Source of the DNA: Chloroflexota bacterium
GTDB taxonomy: Bacteria; Chloroflexota; Anaerolineae; Anaerolineales; Anaerolineaceae
Direction of reading: 5' to 3'
Length of the DNA stretch: 64,000 bases
NCBI GenBank assembly: GCA_029561345.1
Contig: JAKQJC010000057.1
Span: 36,654 to 100,653 of the forward strand
Made by a program: the position numbers and the translations under genes. Below, piece by piece: positions 15,106 to 24,660 of this stretch; position 1 is the stretch's first letter; every line of letters starts with the position of its first letter. The notes under the pieces are model-generated. The model ran no database searches, was not told the DNA's origin, and worked only from the letters and a program-made list of their open reading frames with translations.

Positions 15106-17732
15106 TTTTGCCATCCCTCGACAAGCTACAGAAAATTTTTAAACTTGAAGCTGAGCGCGGTTATGATAACCGCGCTGTGGTTGGCGGGCTGGATAAGGTG
15201 CTTGCCACCTGGGAAGCCGCGGCCCGCGCCGACAACTTACCTGAAGACCAGGTTCAGCTGGTCTTTGAAGGCCTGCGCCGCTACGCTCAGGTTGAACCGG
15301 AGGAACGGGCCGGAATATTAAAGCAAATCTGGATTTCGCTCAAAATCAGCCGCGACGAAAATCCTCTGAGCAGCATCGCAATGCGCAAAAAAACCGTTCC
15401 TGCGGCTCCGGCTCCCGCTGCCAGGCCGGTCCGGCCAGCGCAGCCAGTTCCTCAGCCTAAACCTGAACCGCCTGCACCCCAACCCCAACCCGCGGCCGAA
15501 ACAACAGCTGCCCCGGCAAGTGTTCCAGCCCCGGCACCCCCGGCACCCCAGGCCCCCCTCCGCGAAGAACCTGCCCCTGTGCCCCAGCCCGTGCAGCCGC
15601 TGCCCCGGCCCCGGCCCTCGCGTCCTGAAGAACGCTTCACGGCTCAGGATCTGGAAGGCCTCAATGCCCCTCTCACCGTCATTTCGGGCATCGGCCCCCG
15701 TCACGCTGAAACCCTTTCAGGCCTCGGCCTGAACACCCTCGGCGACCTGCTCTATTATTTTCCGCGCCGGTACGATGATTTCAGCCAGCTTAAACCCATC
15801 AACCGCCTGAAATACGGCGAAGAGGTGACCCTCATCGCCAGCATTCAAAGCGTGGCCAACCGCCCGCTGCGCGGCGGTGCCATGCAAATGACCGAGGCTG
15901 TGGTGGGCGATGGCACAGGCTTCATCCGCCTGGTCTGGTTCAACCAGCCCTGGCAGGCCAAGCGCCTCAAACCAGGCGACGCCGTGGCTGTGGCTGGCAA
16001 AATTGACCAGTACCTCGGCCGCCCTGTGATCAATAACCCGGAATGCGAGCCCCTCGACCAGGATCAGCTCAGCACCAACCGCATTGTGCCGGTCTATTCC
16101 CTCACCGCCAAGGTCACCCAGCGCGCCTTGCGCCGCCTGATCTACGACACAGTGATGTATTGGGCACCCCGCCTGCACGATTATCTGCCCTATTCGGTGC
16201 GCGACGCAGCCGGATTGGTGGATTTATCCACCGCCATTCAGAACAGCCATTTTCCGGCTTCAGAACAGAAATTGCGCCAGGCACGTGAACGTCTGGCTTT
16301 CGACGAAATTTTCCTGCTGCAGCTGGGCGTGCTGCGCCAGAAGCAGTCCTGGCAGTCGGCCGCCGCCAACACCTTCTCTGTCAGCGACGACTGGCTGGCT
16401 GACCAAACCAGCCGCCTGCCCTACACCCTCACCCAGGCCCAGCAGCGCGTCATCGCTGAAATTCGCGCCGATTTTGAAAGCGGCCACCCCATGAACCGCC
16501 TGCTGCAGGGGGATGTTGGCTCCGGCAAGACCATTGTCGCCGGTCTGGCTGCCGCCATCATCACCAGCCTCGGCGGGCAGGCAGCCTTCATGGCGCCCAC
16601 CGGCATTCTGGCCGAACAGCATTACCGCAACCTCAGCCGCCTGCTGGCCGTCAGCGATGACAACCCCCAGGGCCTGCTGCAGCCCGAAGAAATTTGCCTG
16701 CTGCTGGGCGACACCTCTGCCGCCGATAAGGAAACCATCCGCCAGCAGCTTGCCGATGGGCGCATCAAGCTCATCATTGGCACGCATGCCCTGATTGAAA
16801 GCCCCATCGCCTTCAACAACCTTGAGTTGGTGGTGGTGGATGAACAGCACCGCTTTGGCGTGGCGCAGCGCGCCATGTTGCGCAGCAAGGGCACCAACCC
16901 GCACCTGCTGGTGATGACCGCCACCCCCATCCCCCGCTCGCTGGCCCTCACCCTCTACGGCGACCTGGATCTCTCTGTGATGGATGAGATGCCTGCCGGC
17001 CGCCAGGTCATTGAAACCCATGTGCTCAACCCGCTTGATCGCGAACGCGCCTACTCGCTCATCCGCTCGCAGGTTGAAAAAGGCCGCCAGGCCTTCATTA
17101 TTTACCCCCTGGTGGAACAGAGCGAAACCAGCCCCGACCTGGGCGCGGTGGAAGAAAGCCAACGCCTGCAGAATGAGATTTTCCCTCAATTAAAGGTGGG
17201 CCTCATGCACGGCCGCCTGAAGCCTGAAGAAAAAGATGAAGTGATGAAGCAGTTCCGTGACGGTGCTTTCCACATTCTCGTCTCCACCTCGGTGGTGGAA
17301 GTGGGCGTGGATGTACCCAATGCCACCGTCATGCTCATCGAAGGGGCCAACCGCTTTGGCCTGGCTCAGCTGCACCAGTTCCGCGGACGCGTGGGCCGCG
17401 GCAGCGAAAAATCGTACTGCCTGCTCATTCCCGATTCACCTGATGGCACCGAAAATGAACGCCTGGCCGTGATGGCTGAAACCAGCAACGGTTTTGTGTT
17501 GGCCGAACGCGACCTTGAACAGCGCGGTCCCGGCGATTTCGTCGGCACCCGCCAGGCCGGTTTCAGCGAACTGAAGATGGTCAGTCTCACCAATATCCAT
17601 CTCATCGAAAAGGCCCGCCAGCAGGCTCAGCGCATCTTCAAAGATGACCCGGATTTGACCCAGCCGGAAAACCAGCCCATGCAGCTCATGCTGCGGCGTT
17701 TCTGGCAAGAAGGACAGGGAGATATCAGTTAA
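15102..17732 (+). CDS. recG: ATP-dependent DNA helicase RecG with extended N-terminus
   Basis: An 876-residue helicase that remodels stalled forks and Holliday junctions. Residues 1-90 form a helical extension and about 95-180 are Pro/Ala-rich linker. Then come a helix-hairpin-helix-like segment VISGIGPRHAETL, the OB wedge domain, Walker A GDVGSGKT (about 468), DEQHRFGV (about 580), TATPIPRSL, and motif VI QFRGRVGRG. Typical RecG is near 680-700 residues, so roughly 180 are extra; long N-termini are known in several phyla. It overlaps the DegV gene by 4 bp and precedes coaD by 2 bp. Confidence 0.95.
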   Translation: MILPSLDKLQKIFKLEAERGYDNRAVVGGLDKVLATWEAAARADNLPEDQVQLVFEGLRRYAQVEPEERAGILKQIWISLKISRDENPLSSIAMRKKTVPAAPAPAARPVRPAQPVPQPKPEPPAPQPQPAAETTAAPASVPAPAPPAPQAPLREEPAPVPQPVQPLPRPRPSRPEERFTAQDLEGLNAPLTVISGIGPRHAETLSGLGLNTLGDLLYYFPRRYDDFSQLKPINRLKYGEEVTLIASIQSVANRPLRGGAMQMTEAVVGDGTGFIRLVWFNQPWQAKRLKPGDAVAVAGKIDQYLGRPVINNPECEPLDQDQLSTNRIVPVYSLTAKVTQRALRRLIYDTVMYWAPRLHDYLPYSVRDAAGLVDLSTAIQNSHFPASEQKLRQARERLAFDEIFLLQLGVLRQKQSWQSAAANTFSVSDDWLADQTSRLPYTLTQAQQRVIAEIRADFESGHPMNRLLQGDVGSGKTIVAGLAAAIITSLGGQAAFMAPTGILAEQHYRNLSRLLAVSDDNPQGLLQPEEICLLLGDTSAADKETIRQQLADGRIKLIIGTHALIESPIAFNNLELVVVDEQHRFGVAQRAMLRSKGTNPHLLVMTATPIPRSLALTLYGDLDLSVMDEMPAGRQVIETHVLNPLDRERAYSLIRSQVEKGRQAFIIYPLVEQSETSPDLGAVEESQRLQNEIFPQLKVGLMHGRLKPEEKDEVMKQFRDGAFHILVSTSVVEVGVDVPNATVMLIEGANRFGLAQLHQFRGRVGRGSEKSYCLLIPDSPDGTENERLAVMAETSNGFVLAERDLEQRGPGDFVGTRQAGFSELKMVSLTNIHLIEKARQQAQRIFKDDPDLTQPENQPMQLMLRRFWQEGQGDIS

Positions 17733-17734
17733 CC

Positions 17735-18259
17735 ATGGTACGCGCCGTTTTTCCAGGTACATTTGATCCGATCCATTTCGGACATATCAATATCACCCGC
17801 CGGGCCGCCCAGCTGTTTAAAGAAGTGGTGGTGGCCGTATATGATCGCCCACTCAAAAGCCTGCTCTTCTCGCCCGAAGAGCGTCTGGCCCTGGTGCGGC
17901 GCGCCTTTGCCGATGATGAGCGCATCCGTGTGGTCGGCTACAACGGCCTGACGGTGGATTTCTGTCAAAAAATTGACGCCCAGGTGATTGTGCGCGGCCT
18001 GCGCGTATTCTCAGATTTCGAGTACGAATTCCGCATGGCTCTGGCCAACAACCGGCTGGCCCCCGGCATCGAAGTGGTGGCCCTCATCACCAGCGAGGAA
18101 CACACCTTCCTTTCCTCATCCACGGTGCGCGAAATCGCCTCTCTGGGCGGCAACCTCACCAGCATGGTGCCGCCCTTTGTCATCGAAGCCCTCAACCGCC
18201 GCTTTCATGAATTAGGCGAGACCCAGACGGTGGTTCCGCAAACCTCTTTGCGCGATTAG
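17735..18259 (+). CDS. coaD: Phosphopantetheine adenylyltransferase
   Basis: A 174-residue nucleotidyltransferase that catalyses the penultimate step of coenzyme A synthesis, joining ATP and phosphopantetheine to give dephospho-CoA. It begins VRAVFPGTFDPIHFGH, with the catalytic T/HxGH motif, and carries VRGLRVFSDFEYEF and FLSSSTVRE, the conserved ATP-binding block. Length is slightly above the usual 160 because of a C-terminal tail. It lies 2 bp after recG; the methyltransferase gene rsmD often found between the two is absent here. Confidence 0.95.
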   Translation: MVRAVFPGTFDPIHFGHINITRRAAQLFKEVVVAVYDRPLKSLLFSPEERLALVRRAFADDERIRVVGYNGLTVDFCQKIDAQVIVRGLRVFSDFEYEFRMALANNRLAPGIEVVALITSEEHTFLSSSTVREIASLGGNLTSMVPPFVIEALNRRFHELGETQTVVPQTSLRD

Positions 18260-18269
18260 CCGTTTTAAT

Positions 18270-18298
18270 TTGACGAAAATCAAATTTAAGGCTAAACT
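18270..18298 (+). promoter_or_regulatory. Putative promoter before the coiled-coil gene
   Basis: TTGACG (18270-18275) and TAAACT (18293-18298) are spaced by 17 bp, about 60 bp upstream of the start codon at 18358. The -35 matches 5 of 6 and the -10 matches 4 of 6 consensus bases. Confidence 0.4.
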
Positions 18299-18357
18299 TT
18301 GGCTTAGAACTTGCAACTTCAGGATGAGACCATTGTAGATCTGGAGGAAATGTTATT

Positions 18358-18810
18358 ATGGATATTCTTCATCTTGTTGATCGCCTCGAGGAGCTTTTTA
18401 ACGAAAGCCGCCCCCTCCCATTCACGCACCTGGTGATGGTGGATGAAGACCGCATGCTCGATTTGATCGACCAGATGCGGGTGGCCATCCCTGAAGAAAT
18501 TAAAAAGGCGCAGCAGATCACGACTGACAAAGACCGCATCATGGCCAAGGCCCAGGAAGAAGCCAACCGCCTGCTGGCTATGGCCCGCGAGAAAAAAGAA
18601 CAAATGGTGGAACAGGATGAAAAGGTCCAATCTGCCCATGCCCGCGCCCGCGCCATCATAGAACAGGCCAATGTGGATGCCGAAGCCATCCGTGTTGGCG
18701 CCGATAAATATGCCCTGGAAAAACTCACCTCCATGGAGGCGCAGCTTGAACGCCTGATGGGTGAAATCCGCAACGGCATCCGCGAACTGCAAGATGCCAA
18801 CCCCAAATAA
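18358..18810 (+). CDS. Coiled-coil protein, ATP synthase b/H-subunit-like
   Basis: A 150-residue soluble protein. Residues 1-45 are a short globular start (DRLEELFNESRPLP), and residues 50-145 are a nearly continuous charged helix with heptads rich in Ala, Glu and Lys, such as AQEEANRLLAMAREKKEQ. The composition resembles the stalk subunits of rotary ATPases, but no ATP synthase genes are nearby, so that is likely shape similarity only. A cytosolic scaffold or cell-division helper is possible; no function can be assigned. GGAGG lies ten bases before the ATG. Confidence 0.75.
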   Translation: MDILHLVDRLEELFNESRPLPFTHLVMVDEDRMLDLIDQMRVAIPEEIKKAQQITTDKDRIMAKAQEEANRLLAMAREKKEQMVEQDEKVQSAHARARAIIEQANVDAEAIRVGADKYALEKLTSMEAQLERLMGEIRNGIRELQDANPK

Positions 18811-18821
18811 TAGATGATTGA

Positions 18822-19850
18822 ATGAGACCAGACATTTCCCTTAAAAACACCCTCTGCCTGGCAGGGGGTCTTCTTGTTTTATTAGTGATGATCACCGCCT
18901 GCGCGGCTGCCCCCACGCCGGCGTCCACCCCCGCCGAAACCCCAATCAGCACAACCGCGCCCAGCCTGCCGGCGCCCACCCTCACCCTGGCCCCGGTTGA
19001 AATCATCTCCACCCCTGCCGGCACCCCAAAAGCCACCCCGCAAACCGCCAAAACCAGCCCCGCCGCGCAGCCTTCCCCCACCGCCACCCCGGCCTCCCTG
19101 CCCACCCTTGGCCCGGATGACTGGAAAAACCTGCCGCCCATTCCCACCCTCAGCGCCAAAGCCCTGGCCGTGTTCGAAGCCGGGCAGGCCAAAGGCAACG
19201 ATCCCCATGTGTTTTCCAAAGTTGGCGATTGCGAAGCCAGCGCGGTCTGGTTCCTGGCCAATTTTGAAGCCGGTTCCAAAGATTACAAACTGGGCCCTTA
19301 TTCTGATCTGCAGGATGTGATCACCTATTTTGCCGGTTCCTTCAACCGCACCAGCCTGGCCGCCAAACAGGGATTCAACGCCGCCTCGCTGCTCAGCAAC
19401 TTCTGGACCGACCGCTCCAAGTGCAAAAATGACGAAACTCCCCTGGGCTGCGAATACCGCTTGAGCAAAGCATCTTTCGCTTTCATTATAATAGGCACCA
19501 ACGACGTTTCACGCAAAAAGTCCTTTGAGGCCAACCTGCGCGCTGTGATTGAATTCAGCATGGCTCAGGGTGTGGTGCCCATTCTGGTCACCAAGGCCGA
19601 TAACGTGGAAGGCGATTACTCTCTCAACGCCACCATCGCCAAGCTGGCCCTGGAATATGACATGCCGCTGTGGAATTTTTGGAGCACGGTCCAGCCCCTG
19701 CCCAACCACGGCTTGCAGGAAGATAAAATCCACCTGACGCACGACCGCAACTACTTCGACGATCCCAACGTGATGAAAGCCGCCTGGCCCTGGCGCAACC
19801 TCAATGCTCTGCAGGTTTTGCAGGTGATGATGCTGGGAACTGCGAAATAA
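18822..19850 (+). CDS. SGNH/GDSL-hydrolase-like lipoprotein with a Cys in the nucleophile block
   Basis: A 342-residue predicted lipoprotein: signal helix, lipobox ITAC with acceptor Cys27, then a Pro/Thr/Ala-rich linker to about residue 105. The globular part has SGNH-hydrolase blocks in order: VGDCEAS (135-137 GDC where GDS is expected), IIIGTND (block III, Asn227) and DKIHLT near residue 305 (block V Asp/His). If this alignment is right the nucleophile would be Cys137 or is lost, so esterase activity is uncertain. It lies 11 bp after the coiled-coil gene and ends at a strong terminator. Confidence 0.7.
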   Translation: MRPDISLKNTLCLAGGLLVLLVMITACAAAPTPASTPAETPISTTAPSLPAPTLTLAPVEIISTPAGTPKATPQTAKTSPAAQPSPTATPASLPTLGPDDWKNLPPIPTLSAKALAVFEAGQAKGNDPHVFSKVGDCEASAVWFLANFEAGSKDYKLGPYSDLQDVITYFAGSFNRTSLAAKQGFNAASLLSNFWTDRSKCKNDETPLGCEYRLSKASFAFIIIGTNDVSRKKSFEANLRAVIEFSMAQGVVPILVTKADNVEGDYSLNATIAKLALEYDMPLWNFWSTVQPLPNHGLQEDKIHLTHDRNYFDDPNVMKAAWPWRNLNALQVLQVMMLGTAK

Positions 19851-19857
19851 GAAAATC

Positions 19858-19896
19858 AAAGAGCCCCCGGAGATGACCTTCCAGGGGCTCTTTTTA
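19858..19896 (+). terminator. Bidirectional terminator
   Basis: AAAGAGCCCC (19858-19867) pairs with GGGGCTCTTT (19884-19893), followed by TTT. It sits between the convergent SGNH-like and M1 peptidase genes and has A and T runs on both sides. Confidence 0.85.
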
Positions 19897-19910
19897 GATC
19901 ATAACCGGAT

Positions 19911-21479
19911 TTACTCTCCGACCCAGGCGTTGAACAATTCGCTCAGGTCGCAGCCGCAGGTCTTATCGGCCAGGGCGCGAAATTCTGCAGCCGTGCCAAT
20001 TTTCCAGCGGTAGGTGGCGGTGTATTCTTTCATCAGTGCATTCATTTTTTCCTGGCCGAGTTTCTCTTCCAGCGCCTTCAAGAAGATAGGCCCGCGGCCG
20101 TAAACAATGGGACTGTACTGCTGCGGTTCATAGTTCGCCGAGGGCATGCCAACAGGAATTTCAGCCCGTTCTGTGCGGTCCCAACGCTGGTACCAGCTTT
20201 CCTGGTAAGCCTCTGCCCCGCCCGGTCCGTACATATCAAGATAATACAGGCCGGTGGCATACTGTGTGATGGCCTCATCCACCCAGGGCTCGTCTACCTG
20301 GTCAGAGCCGATGATGCTGTAAAACCACTGGTGAGCCACCTCGTGGGCAATCGTCGCCTCGGTAAAGAATGTTGCCGGATTATCGCCAATCTTTTCATTG
20401 GGATCGTACAGCATCAGGGCAATATCCACCAGGCCAGGATATTCCATCCCCAATGCCTGCATCGGGGTGCTGAGCACATCCAGTTCAGTGTAAGGATAAC
20501 TGCCGAAACGCTCGCTGTAAATCCGCATCGCGTCGATGGTGGTTTTCAGGGCATCCTTCGCCTTATTTTCATATTTTTTCAGGGTATAAGCGGTCACTTT
20601 GGTCTCGCCAAACAGTTCGCTGATCACCGTGAATTGCGCGCTGGCAGCAAAGTAAAAATCGCGCGACAGGCCCAATGCATAGATAATCTCCACTTCTGAT
20701 CCACTCTCCTTGCGGGAAAGTTCACTGCCGCTGCCGGCCACTTCATACCCACTGGGCAGGTGCAGGCGCACGATGTAGCGGCTGATATCGTTGTAGGTCA
20801 GGTCACCCACAGGCGGGGGATTCTCCACGTTCCAGCCTTCATCATCAAACACCGGAATAACCGGGTAGAATTGATCCATCACCAGCACATCTTCAAAAAA
20901 GCCAAACAAACCGTAATTGCCGCCCATATCCAGCGGCAAAGATGAAGAGAAGATCATATCCAGTTCCACGCTCTTGCCCGGTTCCAGCGGCTGGGGCAGA
21001 TTAACCTCGTAAGCCGTCTGCTCATGGGTGGTTTCGCCTGTGACATCCTTTCCATCCACCTTCACTGAGTCTACCTGCAGCCCGGCCTTTGAGGTGTTGG
21101 GGAACAGGCGGAAGATGATTTTTTCAAGGGCTTTATCCTCACGGTTGGTGTATTTCACCAGCTGGCGGCCCTGATAGCTGCTCAGGTCACCCGCAACACG
21201 CAGGTCAATGCGGTATTCCGTCAGCCCACTCTGCCCGGCCGAACCTGCCTGCTCTGCCTGAATCAAACCGGCGGCCGGGTCAATGGTCAGATCCGAAGGA
21301 TCCAGCGCCCCGTTTGGCGCAGCTGTCGCCGCCGGTTCTGCACCCTGATTGGCCTGGGTCGCCTGAGGGGCCGGGGTTTGCTGGGCCGGCTGGGTTGCTA
21401 TTGAACTGCCCCCAAAAACGCATCCGGCCAGGGTCGCCAGAATCAACAGACACAGAAACAATGTGTATCTAAGCTTCAT
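19911..21479 (-). CDS. M1 family metallopeptidase, lipoprotein
   Basis: A 522-residue predicted lipoprotein (LAGC lipobox, acceptor Cys20) with an Ala/Gln/Pro-rich linker and an aminopeptidase N-like fold. The zinc site is HEVAHQW starting near residue 379, with the third ligand Glu in WVDEAITQY about 18 residues later. GMEYPGLVDIA is the equivalent of the exopeptidase GxMEN motif. It probably trims peptides on the outer face of the membrane. The family is usually 600-900 residues; this is a short form without the large C-terminal helical domain. The GT10-type gene ends its coding 11 bp upstream. Confidence 0.9.
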   Translation of the reverse strand: MKLRYTLFLCLLILATLAGCVFGGSSIATQPAQQTPAPQATQANQGAEPAATAAPNGALDPSDLTIDPAAGLIQAEQAGSAGQSGLTEYRIDLRVAGDLSSYQGRQLVKYTNREDKALEKIIFRLFPNTSKAGLQVDSVKVDGKDVTGETTHEQTAYEVNLPQPLEPGKSVELDMIFSSSLPLDMGGNYGLFGFFEDVLVMDQFYPVIPVFDDEGWNVENPPPVGDLTYNDISRYIVRLHLPSGYEVAGSGSELSRKESGSEVEIIYALGLSRDFYFAASAQFTVISELFGETKVTAYTLKKYENKAKDALKTTIDAMRIYSERFGSYPYTELDVLSTPMQALGMEYPGLVDIALMLYDPNEKIGDNPATFFTEATIAHEVAHQWFYSIIGSDQVDEPWVDEAITQYATGLYYLDMYGPGGAEAYQESWYQRWDRTERAEIPVGMPSANYEPQQYSPIVYGRGPIFLKALEEKLGQEKMNALMKEYTATYRWKIGTAAEFRALADKTCGCDLSELFNAWVGE

Positions 21480-21490
21480 GCCTTCTCCTC

Positions 21491-24205
21491 TTATTTCCGT
21501 TTTTTACCAGCTTCTGGTTTGTGCCGCCCGCGCATTTGCCGCCGGATGGCATCCATCAACTGGTTCAGGTTCTTCTCCAAATTATACCGTCTCTCTTTGC
21601 GCGCCGACGCCGCCAGAGCACTGATAAACATCATCAAATCATCATCCAGCCAATCCTGATGCACTACCAGGGTAGCGGATACATTGGGGGATTCAATAAT
21701 CCTCTGGAAGCGTTCCTCTGCCGAGGGAAGATCCTTGCGCGTTGGTGATAAAGATCTGGCTGTGTTCGTCAGAAGAGTCTGCAAAACCTCAATCACCTGC
21801 TCGGCAAAATACTCGCAGCGGAACCGGTCTGAGGCCGGCCCGGCCAGAAAAGCTGAAATACGTTCCAGATAGGCACTGTAATCCGCATCGCTCATCCCCA
21901 CCATAAAGGCATACAGCTCACCCAGCGAAGCAAATTGACGCCGATCCACAAAGCAGTCCGCCGGAATCACATCCGTCACATTGGGCGCGCCCCAATAAAC
22001 CGGCACACAGCCGGCTTTAAGGCAGTCGAACAGTTTTTCGGTGATATATCCCGGATAAGCAAAGGTGTTTTCATAGCAGATGGCAAAGCGGTAGCGGGCC
22101 AGCGTTTCGGTCTTTCGTTTCAATGTTCCACTGTAACTGGGAAATGTCTGCTCATCCCAGTTATAGCCGTAAAGGTCGAAATCCTCCGGGTGATGAGCCT
22201 CAAACCAGCGGATGGCTGCCAGGCGGTGAGAATAAAGCTCCAACGGATCGTCCAGCATTTTATTGCTGGCAATCAGGGTGCAAAGTTTTTCTTTCTGCGC
22301 CAGGGTCACAGATAAGCCGCGTGGCAAATCCTGCGCCTGATAAAAATGAAGGTATTTTTGTCCATCCGCCCAATCGTTATTCCAGGTGAAAATACGCTGG
22401 TAGGCGGTGTGGCTCTCGCGTTTCCAATTCCCCGGCAGAATCATTTCTGTTTCATTCAGGAACAAAATGCAAGGTTTGCCGCTGCCCAGCGCCTGCTTCA
22501 CCCATTCGTGGTTTTCATCCGGCCTGTCCAAAAAAATGAAAGCATCGGCCTGCTCAACCTGCGGCAGCAAATCCAATGAAAGCAAAGCCAGCCCTCTTTC
22601 CAGTCCCATTTTGGCCAGCACGTTCATGGGCTTCAGCAAATCGTCGCCCAACCCCAGGCTGGCGAAAGCCATCAACTGGTTGTTAGGATTCAAATTTTCA
22701 TAGGCATTCCACACCCCCACCACCCGCCGCGTGGGCGCAGGTAAAGGCCGGTTCACCGCCTCATCCGCCAGGCCCGGCGCCGCCTTACGCCCCTGCTCCA
22801 CAGCCAGGCCCAGCGTGGCGCGGTCCCCCATCTGCCAGGCAGCGCGGGCCAGCTCCAGCCAGCCATCTGGCGGCATCTGGTTGGCGCGAGCCAGTTTCAT
22901 CCAGCAGCCCCGCGCTTCTTCCGGCCGGCCGCCTGCCCTGCACAGGCGCGCCAGGCCCGCCAGGGCTTCGCCGTCCTGCGGCAGGCGCAGCAGTGCCTCG
23001 CGCAGCGCCATTTCCGCTTCAATCTGATTTCCTGCTTTCAGGTGAGACTCAGCCTGTGCTTTGAACACGCTGGCATGAATCACCAGATCAATTTTCTCCA
23101 GTTTGGGCTGGATAAATGAAGCATCCAGCCAACCGGCAAAATCTGCCAGCCCACCAAAAGTCCCCTCTGTGTGCAAACCAGGCTGCCCCTGGCTCCCCTT
23201 CTTGCGCACATCTTCCGCATATTCCTCTATCCGTTTCCGCGCGGTTTGCTCATTATCGCCGCTCTGCTGGCGCAGCGCCGCTGCCGCAGCTTCCATGCCC
23301 TCCTGCAAATCCGAATCGTTCTGCTCTGTTTCAATCAGCATTTCGAGGTGGCGCAGATAAAATCCCAACCGCAGGCTGCCTTCAACCCCGCTCAGCACGC
23401 GGTTGGCCAGCATCACCTTCAACCGCGTTTCTGCCAGGCCGTTGACCAGAGTATGCCCGCGCAAAGGGCTGCAGACGGGTTCGCCCATGGGCCATGTCAG
23501 TGTCTGGCGCCGGATCACCGGTTTATCTCTCCATTCACCCAGCACCACCAGCGGCAAATCCAGATAGCAGGCTTCTGACGTATTGAAAAAACACCCCAAC
23601 AGGCCGTTTTCCATGGCCGGCGGCAGGAAAATTCCTCCTTGAGCAGCCGCTGTGCGCCGCAGCAGGTCAAGCCGGCTCACCTGCCCAGAAGGCCAGTTGG
23701 CTGTTGGAAAGGAATCAGCTGCTTCAGGACCAATGCCCGTCTGAGAGGCCATGCTTAGCCCCCAGCGCCGCGCATCCATGCGCATCAACTGCGCTGAAGC
23801 ATTCTTCACCAGGCTGCGCGTGCCGGCCATTTTGCCCTCTTCTGCCATGAACAGCGGCGTGCCCATCACCAGCAGGTCCATTTCAGGGTGTTTGCGCCAG
23901 AGATCCTCCACCAGGGCAGCAGCATGCGGCACCAGGGCGTCGCCTGCTTCCAGAATCCATACCAGGCCGTCTTCCAATACCTTCAGGCTGCTGTTAAGCG
24001 CTTCGGCGGTGGTTTTTTCCATGTAATCCAGCTGCCGCACCTGCAGCCTGCCAGCCAGGTCATTTTCCGGCAGCAGGCCGCTTTCGGTGCACAGCAAGAA
24101 AATGTCCGGTAAATGGGTCTGAGCTGACAGAGTCTGCAGGGTGGCTTTCAGGCGTTTGGCTGCCTGGGGTCCAGGTCGAACAGTGATGAGAATATTCAGT
24201 TTCAT
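21491..24205 (-). CDS. Large glycosyltransferase with N-terminal GT2-like, TPR and C-terminal GT10-like domains
   Basis: A 904-residue cytosolic protein. Residues 1-120 resemble the nucleotide-sugar half of GT2 enzymes (NILITVRPGP, WILEAGDALVP). About residues 375-480 look like tetratricopeptide repeats (AESHLKAGNQIEAEMALREA, ALAGLARLCRAGGRPEEA). About 600-790 match GT10 alpha-1,3-fucosyltransferases, with ICYENTFAYPGYITEKLFD and AGCVPVYWGAPNV near 705-740. It is likely to decorate a cell-surface glycan or glycoprotein with a fucose-like sugar; donor and acceptor are unknown. It is divergent from the cupin gene and close to the polysaccharide island. Confidence 0.8.
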   Translation of the reverse strand: MKLNILITVRPGPQAAKRLKATLQTLSAQTHLPDIFLLCTESGLLPENDLAGRLQVRQLDYMEKTTAEALNSSLKVLEDGLVWILEAGDALVPHAAALVEDLWRKHPEMDLLVMGTPLFMAEEGKMAGTRSLVKNASAQLMRMDARRWGLSMASQTGIGPEAADSFPTANWPSGQVSRLDLLRRTAAAQGGIFLPPAMENGLLGCFFNTSEACYLDLPLVVLGEWRDKPVIRRQTLTWPMGEPVCSPLRGHTLVNGLAETRLKVMLANRVLSGVEGSLRLGFYLRHLEMLIETEQNDSDLQEGMEAAAAALRQQSGDNEQTARKRIEEYAEDVRKKGSQGQPGLHTEGTFGGLADFAGWLDASFIQPKLEKIDLVIHASVFKAQAESHLKAGNQIEAEMALREALLRLPQDGEALAGLARLCRAGGRPEEARGCWMKLARANQMPPDGWLELARAAWQMGDRATLGLAVEQGRKAAPGLADEAVNRPLPAPTRRVVGVWNAYENLNPNNQLMAFASLGLGDDLLKPMNVLAKMGLERGLALLSLDLLPQVEQADAFIFLDRPDENHEWVKQALGSGKPCILFLNETEMILPGNWKRESHTAYQRIFTWNNDWADGQKYLHFYQAQDLPRGLSVTLAQKEKLCTLIASNKMLDDPLELYSHRLAAIRWFEAHHPEDFDLYGYNWDEQTFPSYSGTLKRKTETLARYRFAICYENTFAYPGYITEKLFDCLKAGCVPVYWGAPNVTDVIPADCFVDRRQFASLGELYAFMVGMSDADYSAYLERISAFLAGPASDRFRCEYFAEQVIEVLQTLLTNTARSLSPTRKDLPSAEERFQRIIESPNVSATLVVHQDWLDDDLMMFISALAASARKERRYNLEKNLNQLMDAIRRQMRGRHKPEAGKKRK

Positions 24206-24297
24206 GCGCCCTCGCTTGATCAGGTTGGATATTTGATTTTAGCATTTTCAAAAAGTTAAAGGTAGTCCATGCCGTTTAATTGAGGTAAAATTGAGCC

Positions 24298-24660
24298 ATG
24301 AACATTCAACGCACAACCCAAGTTCCCCCCATGCATTCAGACCACGGTGAAACCGTGCGCGAGCTGGTTGGCGCGGCCCGGCAGAACAGCCAGAGCCACA
24401 GCCTGGCTCACATCACCATCGAAGCAGGCGCTGCTTCCATCCGTCATCACCACCTGACTGGCGAAGAAACCTTTTACATCCTCACTGGCAGCGCAAATAT
24501 GATCATTGACGGCGTTTCACACCCCCTGCAACCCGGTGATGCCTGCCTCATCCTCCCCGGCCAGGTGCACCAGATGTGCAATGCCGGCGATACCCCGCTG
24601 ACCTTTATGGCCGTTTGTGTGCCTGCCTGGACCCCCGGGGATTCTTACCAGGACGCCTGA
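24298..24660 (+). CDS. Small cupin-domain protein
   Basis: A 120-residue single cupin. Motif 1 reads RHHHLTGEETFYILTG (metal-binding His and Glu) and motif 2 reads GDACLILPGQVHQMCN (third His). The metal site is intact, so it may be an enzyme or a ligand sensor; the family is too broad to name a reaction. A TAAAAT lies at 24286-24291, only six bases before the ATG, hinting at a very short leader. Its stop overlaps the next start (TGATG), so it belongs to a coupled unit with the DUF692-like and radical SAM genes. Confidence 0.82.
   Translation: MNIQRTTQVPPMHSDHGETVRELVGAARQNSQSHSLAHITIEAGAASIRHHHLTGEETFYILTGSANMIIDGVSHPLQPGDACLILPGQVHQMCNAGDTPLTFMAVCVPAWTPGDSYQDA

Noticed and set aside
16260..17189. 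309-codon minus-strand frame inside recG
   Set aside because: Entirely antisense to the RecG helicase motifs, with biased composition and no start signal.
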